Below the pieces are notes generated by a model. The model searched no databases. It had not been told where the DNA came from and saw only the letters and a list, made by a program, of their open reading frames with translations. Below are positions 6,430-14,624 of a stretch of 64,000 nucleotides of DNA, piece after piece. Both the position numbers and the translations under genes were made by a program. Position 1 is the first letter of the stretch, and each line of letters begins with the position of its first letter. The DNA lies in the NCBI RefSeq assembly GCF_000621325.1, contig NZ_JHYQ01000017.1, positions 1-64,000 on the forward strand, given 5' to 3'. This DNA is from Thiothrix lacustris DSM 21227 (lineage in GTDB: Bacteria; Pseudomonadota; Gammaproteobacteria; Thiotrichales; Thiotrichaceae).

Positions 6430-6684
6430 CTAGCCCAACGGCTTCGCGGCTTTCTTTTTAAGCTGAGAAGTAAATTTTGCAGTGATTTCGTAATGCTTCA
6501 TGAGTCGGGCAATGGCATCCAAATCTACGTTGTAGAAATCACGCTGAAAGTCGGGCGCACTGTATGAATGCACTTTCCAGTTGTCCTCGCTCGGCGGCTG
6601 CATCAGCGCCTCCACCAGCTTGGTATGAAACTCATTCAACTCATCAATATAGGGTTTTACTTCACTTTTTCTTAGAACAGTCAC
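6430..6684 (-). CDS. Unknown 84-aa protein on the opposite strand of the early region
   Basis: GTG start (6682-6684) with AAGAGG seven bases upstream. The sequence reads as a normal soluble helical protein (KSEVKPYIDELNEFHTKLVE, QRDFYNVDLDAIARLMKHYE, basic end KKKAAKPLG). It overlaps no plus-strand gene, filling the space between 6424 and 6699. It lies counter to the early operon, like the gene at 4703-4957, which also has GTG, AAGAGG and 84 residues but no visible sequence similarity. Confidence 0.65.
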   Translation of the reverse strand: MTVLRKSEVKPYIDELNEFHTKLVEALMQPPSEDNWKVHSYSAPDFQRDFYNVDLDAIARLMKHYEITAKFTSQLKKKAAKPLG

Positions 6685-6698
6685 CGGAGAACCTCTTT

Positions 6699-6971
6699 AT
6701 GAAAACAGCACAACAAGAACACGCGGAACGCTTATTTCTTTTCAACCTGCCCTTTATCAAAGGACAACTGGATGCGCGTCACGACCGACTGAAAACATTA
6801 CTGGAAGACTTCGGCGAAGGCAAACGCACATTTGACATAGAAATGGAACTGGCGGTAGCCGACATCACTGCGCTCATGCACGTCTTGCAAACGCCAGAAT
6901 CAGCGGATGACGTCGACCTGGATGACGACACATGCGTGCATGACCTTAACAAACAAGGAGAAGCACCATGA
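6699..6971 (+). CDS. Unknown acidic early phage protein (90 aa)
   Basis: The ATG at 6699 has GGAG eight to nine bases upstream. The product is helical and strongly acidic toward the C-terminus (ESADDVDLDDDTC). Its stop overlaps the start of the next gene (ATGA at 6968-6971). No family recognised; the tight packing implies co-expression with the DUF3102-like gene and the transposase. Confidence 0.6.
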   Translation: MKTAQQEHAERLFLFNLPFIKGQLDARHDRLKTLLEDFGEGKRTFDIEMELAVADITALMHVLQTPESADDVDLDDDTCVHDLNKQGEAP

Positions 6972-7924
6972 TTGACCCCACCGACCTCAAAACCATCGAC
7001 TTGGTTGCCACCCAGCAAGCCCAACAGCAAATGCAGCAAGTCGTCGCCACCTACGGCGACAACCTGCCTTACAACTACGACCGCGTATTAAACGAATGCG
7101 CATTCTTTATCGAAGCCAGCGCCAAGTCCGCCATCGAATTAGGCAAACGCCTGATCATGCTCAAGGAAATGGAAGGACATGGCAATTTCCGCGCTGCACT
7201 TGAAACACTAGGCTTGAGCGTTGGAACGGCTCACAACGTCATGAAGGTGGCAACGAAGCTTTCAAATGTTCAAACGTCTGAACATTTGCTTAGCGCCGTC
7301 AAGAGCCGCTCAAAGGTCTTTGAGATGATGATTCTCGACAATGATGACCTTAAAGAACTCACCGAAGGCGGCACTGTTGCAGGTATCAAGCTCGACGACG
7401 TGGACAAAATGAGCGTGCGTGAACTACGCATTGCCCTGCGCGAAGCCAAGGAACTCAGCGGCACAAAGGACAAGCAGCTTCAAGCGAAGAACCAGAAGCT
7501 GGATGAAATGGAAGGCAAGCTGGATAACCTGAGTCGCAAGCTGACCGAGAAGCGCGGGGTGGAGCAGGCGACAATGCCTGATCCTGACCGCGAAGCCGAA
7601 GACCTACGCAAGCAAGCGACGACAGTGGTTAACGAAGTGGAGCTAGTCGGCATCCGCGCCAAGTTGCGCAGCATGTTGCAAGCACTGGATGTCCACCGCG
7701 AAAAAACTGGCATCGACCACACCCCCACCATGCTGGGTTATCTGTCCCAACTGGAATACGCCATCAGCGACCTACGCAATGAATTCAGCCTCTACGGCGA
7801 ACCCATTGGCGAGCAAGGCGCATTCTGGGAAACCGAAGCCGCCCAGCAAGCAGCGGATACAGCAATGGAAGGCTTTGACTGGGCAACAATTGAAGGGGTT
7901 GGTAATGGACAAAGCACACACTGA
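6968..7924 (+). CDS. DUF3102-like phage protein with coiled coil
   Basis: Residues about 40-110 (AIELGKRLIMLKEMEGHGNF, then LGLSVGTAHNVMKVATKLS) match the DUF3102 pattern found in phage and plasmid proteins, which resembles a KorB/ParB-type DNA-binding helical region. A long charged coiled coil follows at about residues 150-200 (KELSGTKDKQLQAKNQKLDE). The gene overlaps the transposase start by 20 bases, so it is translated with it. It may be a DNA-binding accessory for replication or regulation; this is inferred. Confidence 0.65.
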   Translation: MIDPTDLKTIDLVATQQAQQQMQQVVATYGDNLPYNYDRVLNECAFFIEASAKSAIELGKRLIMLKEMEGHGNFRAALETLGLSVGTAHNVMKVATKLSNVQTSEHLLSAVKSRSKVFEMMILDNDDLKELTEGGTVAGIKLDDVDKMSVRELRIALREAKELSGTKDKQLQAKNQKLDEMEGKLDNLSRKLTEKRGVEQATMPDPDREAEDLRKQATTVVNEVELVGIRAKLRSMLQALDVHREKTGIDHTPTMLGYLSQLEYAISDLRNEFSLYGEPIGEQGAFWETEAAQQAADTAMEGFDWATIEGVGNGQSTH

Positions 7925-9689
7925 ATACCTCGTGCAAGTCGCCATTGCTGCCCGTAACGCCAAGCACGGGCAGAAACAGACGATTTACGCGGATGCCGCC
8001 ACTCACCTTAGCATCACCACCAAGACCCTGCACAACTGGCTGAATCAAGTAGCGGGTGGTCGCAACACCCGCAAGCAACGCAGTGATATTGGCACAACCG
8101 GCATGGAGAAAGCAGAGCTTTACATTATATCAGCCTACATGAAAACCAGTGAGCGCCAGACAGGACGGCGCTTGCGCAACGTTGCCCAAGCCGTAAAGGA
8201 ATTACGCGCCAACGGCAAAATCAAGGCGGAGTATATGGACAAGAACACTGGCGAAATACGCCAATACAGCGATAGCGCCATCGAACGCGCTTTACGCGCC
8301 AACACCCTGCACCCAGAACAACTTGGGCAGGATTCCCCAGTGCGCGGCTTGAAGTCCAGCCACCCTAACCAGTGCTGGCAATTGGATGCATCGGTTTGCG
8401 TGCTGTACTACCTGCCACGCGACAAGGCGCTGCAAGCCATGCCCGCCGCTGAGTTCAACAAGAACAAGCCGGGCAACTTCAAGAAGATCGAAAGCGACCG
8501 CGTGACCCGTTACGCCATCACCGACCACGCCAGCGGCACGGTGTACTTGGAATACGTTTACGGCGGCGAAAGCAGTAAGAACCTGCTGGATGTCTTCATC
8601 AATGCCATGCAGTGGCGCGGGCGCAATGACCCATTCCACGGCGTACCTGACATGCTGATGCTTGACCCCGGCAGCGCCAACACCAGCGCCCTGCTAATGA
8701 GCTTGTGCCGATTGCTGGATGTGCGCCCCTTGGTGAATGAACCCGGCAATCCACGCGCCAAGGGGCAGGTGGAAGGGATGCACAACATCATTGAGCGCAA
8801 CTTCGAGGGTGGCTTGCGCTTCATTAAAGTGGCAACACTGGAAGAACTGAATGATCACGCCCACCGCTGGATGCGCAACTTCAACGCCACCGCCACCCAT
8901 TCCCGGCACGGCATGACCCGTTACGCTGCATGGAGTCGCATCAACCAGCAGCAATTGCGCAAAGCGCCTGATGGTGAAACGTGCCGCGAACTGATCAATA
9001 GCGGCATCAAGACCCGCAAGGTCAACCAGTACCTACATGTTAGCTGGAATGCCACGAAGTACGCCGTTTCACACATCCCTGACGTGTACGTGAACCGTGA
9101 GATCGAAGTATCTGAAAACCCGTGGTTGCCCGGCGTGATGCGCGTACACCTGATCGACAAGGACGGCAAGCCCTACACCATGAATGCCGAAGCCGTTACC
9201 ACCAATGAATTCGGGTGGGATGAACGCGCGGCTGAGATTGGCGAGGAATACAAGCGCCATGCCGATACCGCCATCGAGATTGCCAACAAAACCATTGAGG
9301 AAGTCGCTTACGGCAAAAACACCGAGGCGCAAGCCACGGGCAGACGCAAAGCAAAAGCGATCCCCTTCAATGGGGAAATCGACCCTTACAAGCCACTGGT
9401 TGATGCCGAACCCAACCTGCCGGACTGGATGGAAAAACGCGGACAAGCCAGCACCGTGGTTGCGCCTGATATCCGCTTGCGCCCGCTGTCACTGGTCGAA
9501 GCCGCCAAAAGCATTCGCAGCACGATTGGCCCGGTGTGGCTACCCGAATGCTTTGCCGAATTGAAAGCTATGTACCCAGCCGGTGATGTGCCACAAGAAC
9601 ACATCGAAGACCTGAAGCTGTACTTCATGGGGCGCACTGACCGCAAGCCCGTCACCACCAAACCCGCGTTGCGCGTGGTAGGAGGCTGA
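7905..9689 (+). CDS. Mu-type DDE transposase (MuA-like)
   Basis: The 594-residue protein starts MDKAHTEYLVQ with AAGGGG upstream, inside the end of the preceding gene. An N-terminal region (residues about 10-110) holds a helix-turn-helix for end binding. The catalytic core has D161 (CWQLDAS), D254 (MLMLDPGSAN) and E290 (KGQVEGMHNIIE), a DD(35)E arrangement. The C-terminal part carries a Mu-transposase beta-barrel-like region and a basic stretch (GRRKAKAIP). The family catalyses replicative strand transfer with MuB. All three acids are present, so it is probably active. Confidence 0.95.
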   Translation: MDKAHTEYLVQVAIAARNAKHGQKQTIYADAATHLSITTKTLHNWLNQVAGGRNTRKQRSDIGTTGMEKAELYIISAYMKTSERQTGRRLRNVAQAVKELRANGKIKAEYMDKNTGEIRQYSDSAIERALRANTLHPEQLGQDSPVRGLKSSHPNQCWQLDASVCVLYYLPRDKALQAMPAAEFNKNKPGNFKKIESDRVTRYAITDHASGTVYLEYVYGGESSKNLLDVFINAMQWRGRNDPFHGVPDMLMLDPGSANTSALLMSLCRLLDVRPLVNEPGNPRAKGQVEGMHNIIERNFEGGLRFIKVATLEELNDHAHRWMRNFNATATHSRHGMTRYAAWSRINQQQLRKAPDGETCRELINSGIKTRKVNQYLHVSWNATKYAVSHIPDVYVNREIEVSENPWLPGVMRVHLIDKDGKPYTMNAEAVTTNEFGWDERAAEIGEEYKRHADTAIEIANKTIEEVAYGKNTEAQATGRRKAKAIPFNGEIDPYKPLVDAEPNLPDWMEKRGQASTVVAPDIRLRPLSLVEAAKSIRSTIGPVWLPECFAELKAMYPAGDVPQEHIEDLKLYFMGRTDRKPVTTKPALRVVGG

Positions 9690-9690
9690 C

Positions 9691-10869
9691 ATGCTAGCCC
9701 TGAAGCCACATCTGGAACAACACCGCGTGCCACAAGCAGCATTGGCACGCGAGGTGGGTATCAGCAAAGCAGCGATGTGCCAGTTACTCAATCATGGTAA
9801 CTGGCCTATCAGGAAGGAGAGAGAAGAGCTGGAGCGGGAGATTAGCCAGTATCTGGATACGCAAACCGTACCGGCACACCCCGCCCTGTTTGAAGAAGTT
9901 GCCCCCGGCAACCTGCAAGCCACCGAGGGCGATTCCACCATCGCAACCAACACAGAAGCAACACTGGAGATCAACATGTTACTAAGAAAGCAGACCCTAA
10001 CACCAGCGGCACGCAAACATTTTTCGCTATTCCGCGACCCGTTCACCGAAGAAGCCATGCAGGATTCAGACGACGTATTCACCACTGCCGATAGCCGCTA
10101 TGTACGGGAATCGCTATGGAGCGCCGCCCGCTTTGGCGGATTCATGGCGGTAGTGGGCGAAAGCGGGGCGGGCAAATCCACCTTACGCCGTGACCTGCTG
10201 GAGCGCATCCAGCGCGAGAATGAGCAGGTGATTGTGATTGAACCGTACATCCTAGGCATGGAAGACAACGACCGCAAGGGCAAAACCCTGAAAGCTGGGT
10301 CTATCGCCGAAGCCATTATCACCACGATTGCGCCAATGGAAAAGCCGCGCATGTCACCGGAAGCGCGTTACGCCCAACTGCACCGCTTGCTACGCGATAG
10401 CAGCCGCGCTGGTAATAAGCATCTGCTGATCATCGAAGAGGCGCACGGCTTGCCGCTACCAACCCTGAAACACTTGAAACGTTTCCGTGAACTGGAAGAC
10501 GGTTTCCGCAAGCTGCTCGGGATTGTGCTGATCGGTCAGCCCGAATTGCGCCTGAAGCTCTCCGAAACCAACCCCGAAGTGCGTGAAGTCACTCAGCGTA
10601 TCGAACTGGTGGAGCTGCAAGCACTGGATGCCGATCTTGAAAACTACCTGAATTTCAAGTTCAAGCGCACCGGTACAGATGTCAGCACCGTGATTGATGC
10701 CAGCGGCATTGAAGCGATGCGCCAACGCATGACGGTCAACGCAGGCAAGCGCGGCAAGGTCAGCTTGCTGTATCCGCTCGCTATCAACAACTTCTTAACC
10801 GCGTGCATGAATCTGGCAGCCAGCATTGGCGTGCCGGTGATTGATGCCGACACCGTGAAGGAGGTATGA
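9691..10869 (+). CDS. MuB-like AAA+ ATPase, transposition target selector
   Basis: The gene starts one base after the transposase stop. The 392 residues comprise an N-terminal helix-turn-helix (residues 1-40: LEQHRVPQAALAREVGISKA), a linker, and an AAA+ domain with Walker A GESGAGKST (about 154-162) and Walker B LLIIEEAHG (about 244). The later segment IVLIGQPELRLKL fits the ExeA/MuB family sensor region. Known role: ATP-dependent DNA filaments that capture targets and stimulate the transposase. The next gene follows the stop by one base. Confidence 0.93.
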   Translation: MLALKPHLEQHRVPQAALAREVGISKAAMCQLLNHGNWPIRKEREELEREISQYLDTQTVPAHPALFEEVAPGNLQATEGDSTIATNTEATLEINMLLRKQTLTPAARKHFSLFRDPFTEEAMQDSDDVFTTADSRYVRESLWSAARFGGFMAVVGESGAGKSTLRRDLLERIQRENEQVIVIEPYILGMEDNDRKGKTLKAGSIAEAIITTIAPMEKPRMSPEARYAQLHRLLRDSSRAGNKHLLIIEEAHGLPLPTLKHLKRFRELEDGFRKLLGIVLIGQPELRLKLSETNPEVREVTQRIELVELQALDADLENYLNFKFKRTGTDVSTVIDASGIEAMRQRMTVNAGKRGKVSLLYPLAINNFLTACMNLAASIGVPVIDADTVKEV

Positions 10870-10870
10870 G

Positions 10871-11170
10871 ATGCCACAAGCACGCTCAATGGCTATCGAG
10901 CCATCCAAATACGAAGGCCCCAAAGACGCGGAAGACTTGCGCTTAATCAATGATGCCATCCGGCTTTGTGCGCAAGCGTCGGTGAATTACGACGCTATCC
11001 GCGTCTTGAATATCAGCTTGTTGTTGCGGCGCATCCCGACAATGCGCCAAGTCAGCGCCAAGGCGCGAGCAGTGGTGTTCATGCGCAACTTGCTGGATCA
11101 GATCACTGACGAGACCCTGCAACACAGCACCGCGTGCCTGTTTAGTGAGGTGGCTCGCCGCTACGAATAA
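10871..11170 (+). CDS. Conserved-looking small protein downstream of MuB (99 aa)
   Basis: A 99-residue soluble helical protein, translationally close to muB (one base gap). It contains LRLINDAIRLCAQASVNYDA and RVLNISLLLRRIPTMRQVSA. I recognise no named family, though small proteins of this type often follow MuB in Mu-like phages. It ends before a pair of hairpins. Confidence 0.6.
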   Translation: MPQARSMAIEPSKYEGPKDAEDLRLINDAIRLCAQASVNYDAIRVLNISLLLRRIPTMRQVSAKARAVVFMRNLLDQITDETLQHSTACLFSEVARRYE

Positions 11171-11190
11171 TCGACGCGCCAACGCCGGGT

Positions 11191-11222
11191 TCCGTGCAAA
11201 CGGAGTGGGGCTGCAACCCCAC
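11191..11222 (+). promoter_or_regulatory. Two consecutive RNA hairpins before the gene at 11274
   Basis: TCCGT-GCAA-ACGGA (11191-11204) has a GNRA-type tetraloop and is followed directly by GTGGGG-CTGCAA-CCCCAC (11205-11222). There is no T-run, so they are not a simple terminator. The CTGCAA loop closed by G:C pairs repeats that at 5002-5013. Confidence 0.45.
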
Positions 11223-11273
11223 GAGGCGCAATCAATATCCCCGGCACTTTGCAACCAACACAGGAGCACCCTC

Positions 11274-11558
11274 ATGGGTATGTTTGATTTCTGGAACACT
11301 CAGACCGAAGACGAATACGTAAAAGAGCTGGCACGCGATGCCGCCAGCGCCGGGCTAAAAGCCGTTGCCGTCACTGCGCTGAATGCGGATGGCGATTGCC
11401 ACACCGCCAGCGCGGTACGTGGCGAGGGCTTTGTAGGCAAAGGTGTGGATGAGTGGAATCACCACCTTGCCACTTACACCCATACGCACGCTGACCGTAT
11501 CGACCCTGATACCGAGTCGCAACCTACCTCATTCTTCAAATCCTTATTCGGAGGCTGA
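11274..11558 (+). CDS. Unknown small phage protein (94 aa)
   Basis: The ATG at 11274 follows AGGAG; the longer in-frame extension crosses the hairpin region and is rejected. The product starts MGMFDFWNTQTEDEYVKELA and ends SFFKSLFGG, both amphipathic, with an Ala-rich middle. No family recognised. It lies directly before the DUF3164 gene (2-base gap). Confidence 0.55.
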   Translation: MGMFDFWNTQTEDEYVKELARDAASAGLKAVAVTALNADGDCHTASAVRGEGFVGKGVDEWNHHLATYTHTHADRIDPDTESQPTSFFKSLFGG

Positions 11559-11560
11559 TT

Positions 11561-12205
11561 ATGACAACCGATACCACCCGCAGCTCTATGCCAGACGTGC
11601 CAGAAGGCTATATGCGTAAAGCCAATGGCGACTTGACCCCTACTGAAAACGTGCGTGAATCCGACATCTTGCGCGATTCAGTGGTGATGGAATTGGCAAT
11701 GGATGCCAAGGCCATCAGCGCTGACTTGCTGGCATTCAAAACCCGCGCCCTGAATGACATTGCCGACCTGATCAGCATGAGTGCCGAGAAGTACGGCGTA
11801 AGCATTGGCGGCAAGCAGGGCAATATCCAACTGCACACTTACGATGGGCGCTACCGTCTGGAGCGCGTGCAAAGCAAGATCATCACTTTCACGGAAGAGC
11901 TGGAAGCCGCCAAGGCACTGGTAGAGAAGTGCATCATCAAATGGTCTGACGGCGCACGCTCAGAACTCAAAGCATTGGTGATGCGGGCATTCAAGCCCAA
12001 CACCAAGGGCGAGTTACGCACCAGTGCCGTGGTCGATTTGATGCGTCTGGAAATAGACGATGAAGACTGGCAGACCGCTATGCAGGCACTCAGGGACTGC
12101 CTCAACACCAACGGCGTGACGACCTACATCCGCCTGTATGAGCGCATCGGTATGACCGACAAATACAAGTTGATCAACCTTGACCTTGCTGGGGTGGTGG
12201 CGTGA
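11561..12205 (+). CDS. DUF3164 family phage protein
   Basis: The 214-residue protein begins with a linker containing VPEGYMRKANGDLTPTENV, then MELAMDAKAISADLLAFKTR and YGVSIGGKQGNIQLHTYDGR, features of DUF3164 proteins that are standard in the early region of Mu-like phages. The C-terminal half contains RLEIDDEDWQTAMQALRDC. Function is unknown in the family. Its stop overlaps the start of the next gene. Confidence 0.85.
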   Translation: MTTDTTRSSMPDVPEGYMRKANGDLTPTENVRESDILRDSVVMELAMDAKAISADLLAFKTRALNDIADLISMSAEKYGVSIGGKQGNIQLHTYDGRYRLERVQSKIITFTEELEAAKALVEKCIIKWSDGARSELKALVMRAFKPNTKGELRTSAVVDLMRLEIDDEDWQTAMQALRDCLNTNGVTTYIRLYERIGMTDKYKLINLDLAGVVA

Positions 12206-12432
12206 CAGCGCACCAACTCGAAATCCTGCGGCGGCAATTTGCCAATGATCCCGAACGGCTCAAAGAAATTTTGGGGCGTGACGCATTGGCAGATGACGCT
12301 AGCACCACGCCGGAGCGGGGTATCACCCGCTTCGACTGGCTCATGATCGGCTTGACGTTGCCTTTTCTGGCAGCGGCAGTGCTGATAGCAGGCATCTACT
12401 ACTTAATAGTACGCACTATAAGGAGATCATGA
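12202..12432 (+). CDS. Small single-span membrane protein (76 aa)
   Basis: The start is GTG or ATG overlap with the DUF3164 stop. A soluble charged N-terminus (LRRQFANDPERLKEILGRD) is followed by one clear transmembrane segment at residues about 46-70 (LMIGLTLPFLAAAVLIAGIY) and a basic tail. The stop overlaps the gemA start. Function unknown. Confidence 0.6.
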   Translation: MTAHQLEILRRQFANDPERLKEILGRDALADDASTTPERGITRFDWLMIGLTLPFLAAAVLIAGIYYLIVRTIRRS

Positions 12433-12848
12433 TGAGCGCGAACAATATCGCCAAGATCAAAATCGCCCAAAAGCAACTGGGCATGGAAGACGACGCTTAC
12501 CGCGCCTTGCTAACCCGTCTCACTGGCAAGAACAGCGCCGCCAAACTGAGCGTTACCGAGCAACTCAAGGTGCTAGCAGCAATGGTACAACTGGGTTTCA
12601 AGCCCAGCAAACCCCGCAAAGCGCAAGGCAAGCAATACAGCCAACCCCATAGCCGCAAGCTGATTATGCTATGGAAAGACCTGTATCAAGCCGGTCACGT
12701 CGCCAACAAGACCAATGCAGCGATGGAAAGCTGGGTCAAAGCCGAAACCGGCAAGGCAAGCCCCGACTGGCTAGAACCCGCCGAAGCCAAACGCCTAATC
12801 GAAGCCCTAAAGTCATGGGCAAAACGCCCTGTGAAGGAGGCGCTATGA
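12429..12848 (+). CDS. GemA-like protein (Mu gp16, DUF1018)
   Basis: The 139-residue protein shows the DUF1018 pattern: IAKIKIAQKQLGMEDDAYRA, then LLTRLTGKNSAAKLSVTEQL and YSQPHSRKLIMLWKDLYQAG. In Mu, GemA modulates host gene expression and DNA supercoiling. Two consecutive ATG codons follow AGGAG; the second (12432) has the better spacing. It overlaps both neighbours by four bases, placing it in the continuous early operon. Confidence 0.88.
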   Translation: MMSANNIAKIKIAQKQLGMEDDAYRALLTRLTGKNSAAKLSVTEQLKVLAAMVQLGFKPSKPRKAQGKQYSQPHSRKLIMLWKDLYQAGHVANKTNAAMESWVKAETGKASPDWLEPAEAKRLIEALKSWAKRPVKEAL

Positions 12849-13453
12849 GCGACAAGCAGAAGTTCGTGCGCAGCACTGCCGCGCTGTTTGTGGCTTGCCA
12901 CCACGAAAAGCCGGATGCAGGACGGGCAATCCAGTGGGCGGCATCACTCTGGAAAAAGCTCACGGAAGCAGGCTATGGCGATAAGCAAGGCGAGAGCAAG
13001 CCGCGCTCACCAGAAGCCGACTATTGCCAGCAAATGAGCGAGCGCCAACGCAAGCTGTTTGATCAGTTCTGGGGGGCATTCAACCACAAGCAAGGGCGCA
13101 ATGGTGCGGCAATGCGCTGGTTGCAACTGGGCGAATGCAAGGACGATGAATACCGCCAGATCATCAGCGCCGCTAAAGCCGAAGCTGCCAAGCCAATGCA
13201 GCCGGGGCAAGTGCGCAAGATGGCGCAAGGCTGGTTAACTGAGCGGCGCTGGCTGGATCATCTGGAAGCACCATCTGCTGGCGTTACCAGCCCTGCCAGC
13301 AAACGCGCGGAAGAGTACCGCGCACTGATCGGCGAACTCGACCACGCCAAACGTACCATCACCGTCTACAAACCCGACGAGGAAGGTCACGAGTACTGGC
13401 AAAGCCAGATCACCAAACTAACCGCATCCATCGAGCAACTAAGGAGTAATTGA
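12845..13453 (+). CDS. Unknown early phage protein (202 aa)
   Basis: GGAGG precedes the ATG at 12845. The N-terminal half (FVRSTAALFVACHHEKPDAG) is followed by KLFDQFWGAFNHKQGRNGAA and, around residues 125-138, KMAQGWLTERRWLDHLE, a pattern seen in phage replication or helicase-loader-like proteins. The C-terminus is a charged helix. I cannot assign a function with confidence. It is the last gene before a terminator-like hairpin. Confidence 0.6.
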   Translation: MSDKQKFVRSTAALFVACHHEKPDAGRAIQWAASLWKKLTEAGYGDKQGESKPRSPEADYCQQMSERQRKLFDQFWGAFNHKQGRNGAAMRWLQLGECKDDEYRQIISAAKAEAAKPMQPGQVRKMAQGWLTERRWLDHLEAPSAGVTSPASKRAEEYRALIGELDHAKRTITVYKPDEEGHEYWQSQITKLTASIEQLRSN

Positions 13454-13454
13454 C

Positions 13455-13750
13455 ATGTTTTATATCCGGGTCTATGCTAAATCCGTTGCGGCAAAATCCG
13501 CAACCGGGTTTGGTCGCCCGGATACCATTGGCGCACAACCGCGCTTTAAGCGGTTTTTTTGTGCGTGCCATCTATGCAAGCCCTTTTCTATGGGCGGGCT
13601 GGATGGGGAGGACGCAAGTCCTGCCGGTATCCATTGGGCCGGTCGACCAACCCCATTCAGTTCCGCTCACCCTCTTGGTCGGGAGTGACGGAAACGCAAC
13701 CTGATACCAATGGAGCTTGCTATGAATACCTCACCCGAAGACGACTTTAA
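13455..13750 (+). pseudogene. Ash/Icd-like phage reading frame spread over three frames
   Basis: All three plus frames are open across parts of this stretch. One begins MFYIRVYAKSVAAKSATGFG (13455-13688), which resembles the AKSAAG start of Ash-family (host cell division inhibitor Icd-like) proteins. Segments like the family's centre appear in other frames: FFVRAIYASPF (frame ending 13704) and YGRAGWGGRKSCRYPLGRST (frame ending 13750). The frames meet at a run of seven T (13554-13560) that also belongs to a terminator-like hairpin. It may be a frameshifted remnant, a recoded gene, or an incidental resemblance. Confidence 0.4.
13537..13560 (+). terminator. Rho-independent terminator-like hairpin in the Ash-like region
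   Basis: AACCGC-GCTTTAA-GCGGTT followed by T-run (seven T from 13554). The outer sequences CGCACAA (13532-13538) and TTGTGCG (13559-13565) are also exact inverse complements, so an alternative longer stem can form. It would end transcription of the early operon. Confidence 0.6.
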
Positions 13751-13949
13751 CGCACCCGCCACCCTCAACGACGATCAGCACACCGCCCTGTACGAGGCGT
13801 ATCATCTAGTTGAACTCATCCATTACCTTTCCAGCAATCAAGCCGAGTTTGTCGAGATACGACAGGAAACCCTTTCTGTGGTTTGCGGCATCATCACCGA
13901 CCGCATGGAGCAAGTCACCAACAACCTATTCTGGAGACCGAAAGCATGA
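13722..13949 (+). CDS. Unknown small acidic phage protein (75 aa)
   Basis: The start at 13722 is chosen because GGAG lies seven bases upstream. The product is acidic and helical (MNTSPEDDFNAPATLNDDQH, then LYEAYHLVELIHYLSS). Its stop overlaps the start of the KilA-N gene (ATGA). No family recognised. Confidence 0.55.
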   Translation: MNTSPEDDFNAPATLNDDQHTALYEAYHLVELIHYLSSNQAEFVEIRQETLSVVCGIITDRMEQVTNNLFWRPKA

Positions 13950-14548
13950 AAGATTTAATCGTTGCCAACATCACTATCCAGCAAGACGCGGAAGGGCGTT
14001 ACTGCCTAAATGACCTGCACAAGGCATCAGGAGAGGAAAAGCGCCACCGCCCGAACTATTGGCTATCAAATAAACAGACAAAAGACCTGATTGCGGAGCT
14101 TGGAAAAGCCGGAATTCCGGCTTTTAGCACAACGCAAAATCTCGGCACATTCGTCGTCAAAGAGCTTGTCTACTACTACGCCATGTGGATCAGCCCTGAA
14201 TTCCATATTAGAGTCATTCGCACCTATGACGCAGTAATGAGAGGTCAGCTTGATGAAATCAGCCGGATGGAAACCCAGCATGAAAACTACTGGTTCAATC
14301 GCTACCCGCATTGGCGTGCAATCAAGCAGTATGCGCTTGAGGGCTACCCATACAAGATGATTGCCAAAGCCGTAAAGAAATCCGCCAGCACCGTAGCGCG
14401 GGCAATCCGTTCAATGGTCAAGGTTGGCATCATCAACCCGCGCAAACTGGAAATGTATCAGATCGGACAAGCCGCCCGCGTTGCCCGAAAACTGCAAGAC
14501 GGGTGGGGTGAAAGCCAATACCCACTGCGACTTGACTTCCACTATTGA
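13946..14548 (+). CDS. KilA-N domain DNA-binding protein
   Basis: Residues about 8-98 match the KilA-N fold of phage regulators: GRYCLNDLHKASGEEKRHRP, NYWLSNKQTKDLI, then GTFVVKELVYYYAMWISPEF. The C-terminal half carries a second helix-turn-helix-like segment (GYPYKMIAKAVKKSASTVAR). Known domain role: DNA binding in phage-encoded antirepressors and regulators. The gene is followed seven bases later by a strong terminator. Confidence 0.82.
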   Translation: MKDLIVANITIQQDAEGRYCLNDLHKASGEEKRHRPNYWLSNKQTKDLIAELGKAGIPAFSTTQNLGTFVVKELVYYYAMWISPEFHIRVIRTYDAVMRGQLDEISRMETQHENYWFNRYPHWRAIKQYALEGYPYKMIAKAVKKSASTVARAIRSMVKVGIINPRKLEMYQIGQAARVARKLQDGWGESQYPLRLDFHY

Positions 14549-14554
14549 CCCACC

Positions 14555-14582
14555 GAAGCCCGCCCTGTGCGGGCTTCTTTTT
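14555..14582 (+). terminator. Rho-independent terminator after the KilA-N gene
   Basis: GAAGCCCGC-CCTGT-GCGGGCTTC followed by five T. A nine-pair perfect stem and T tail make this a strong intrinsic terminator separating the early region from the Mor-like gene. Confidence 0.9.
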
Positions 14583-14624
14583 GCCTGCCTTGAAATGCCT
14601 GCCATGTTCGGCTATTGTTCGCTT

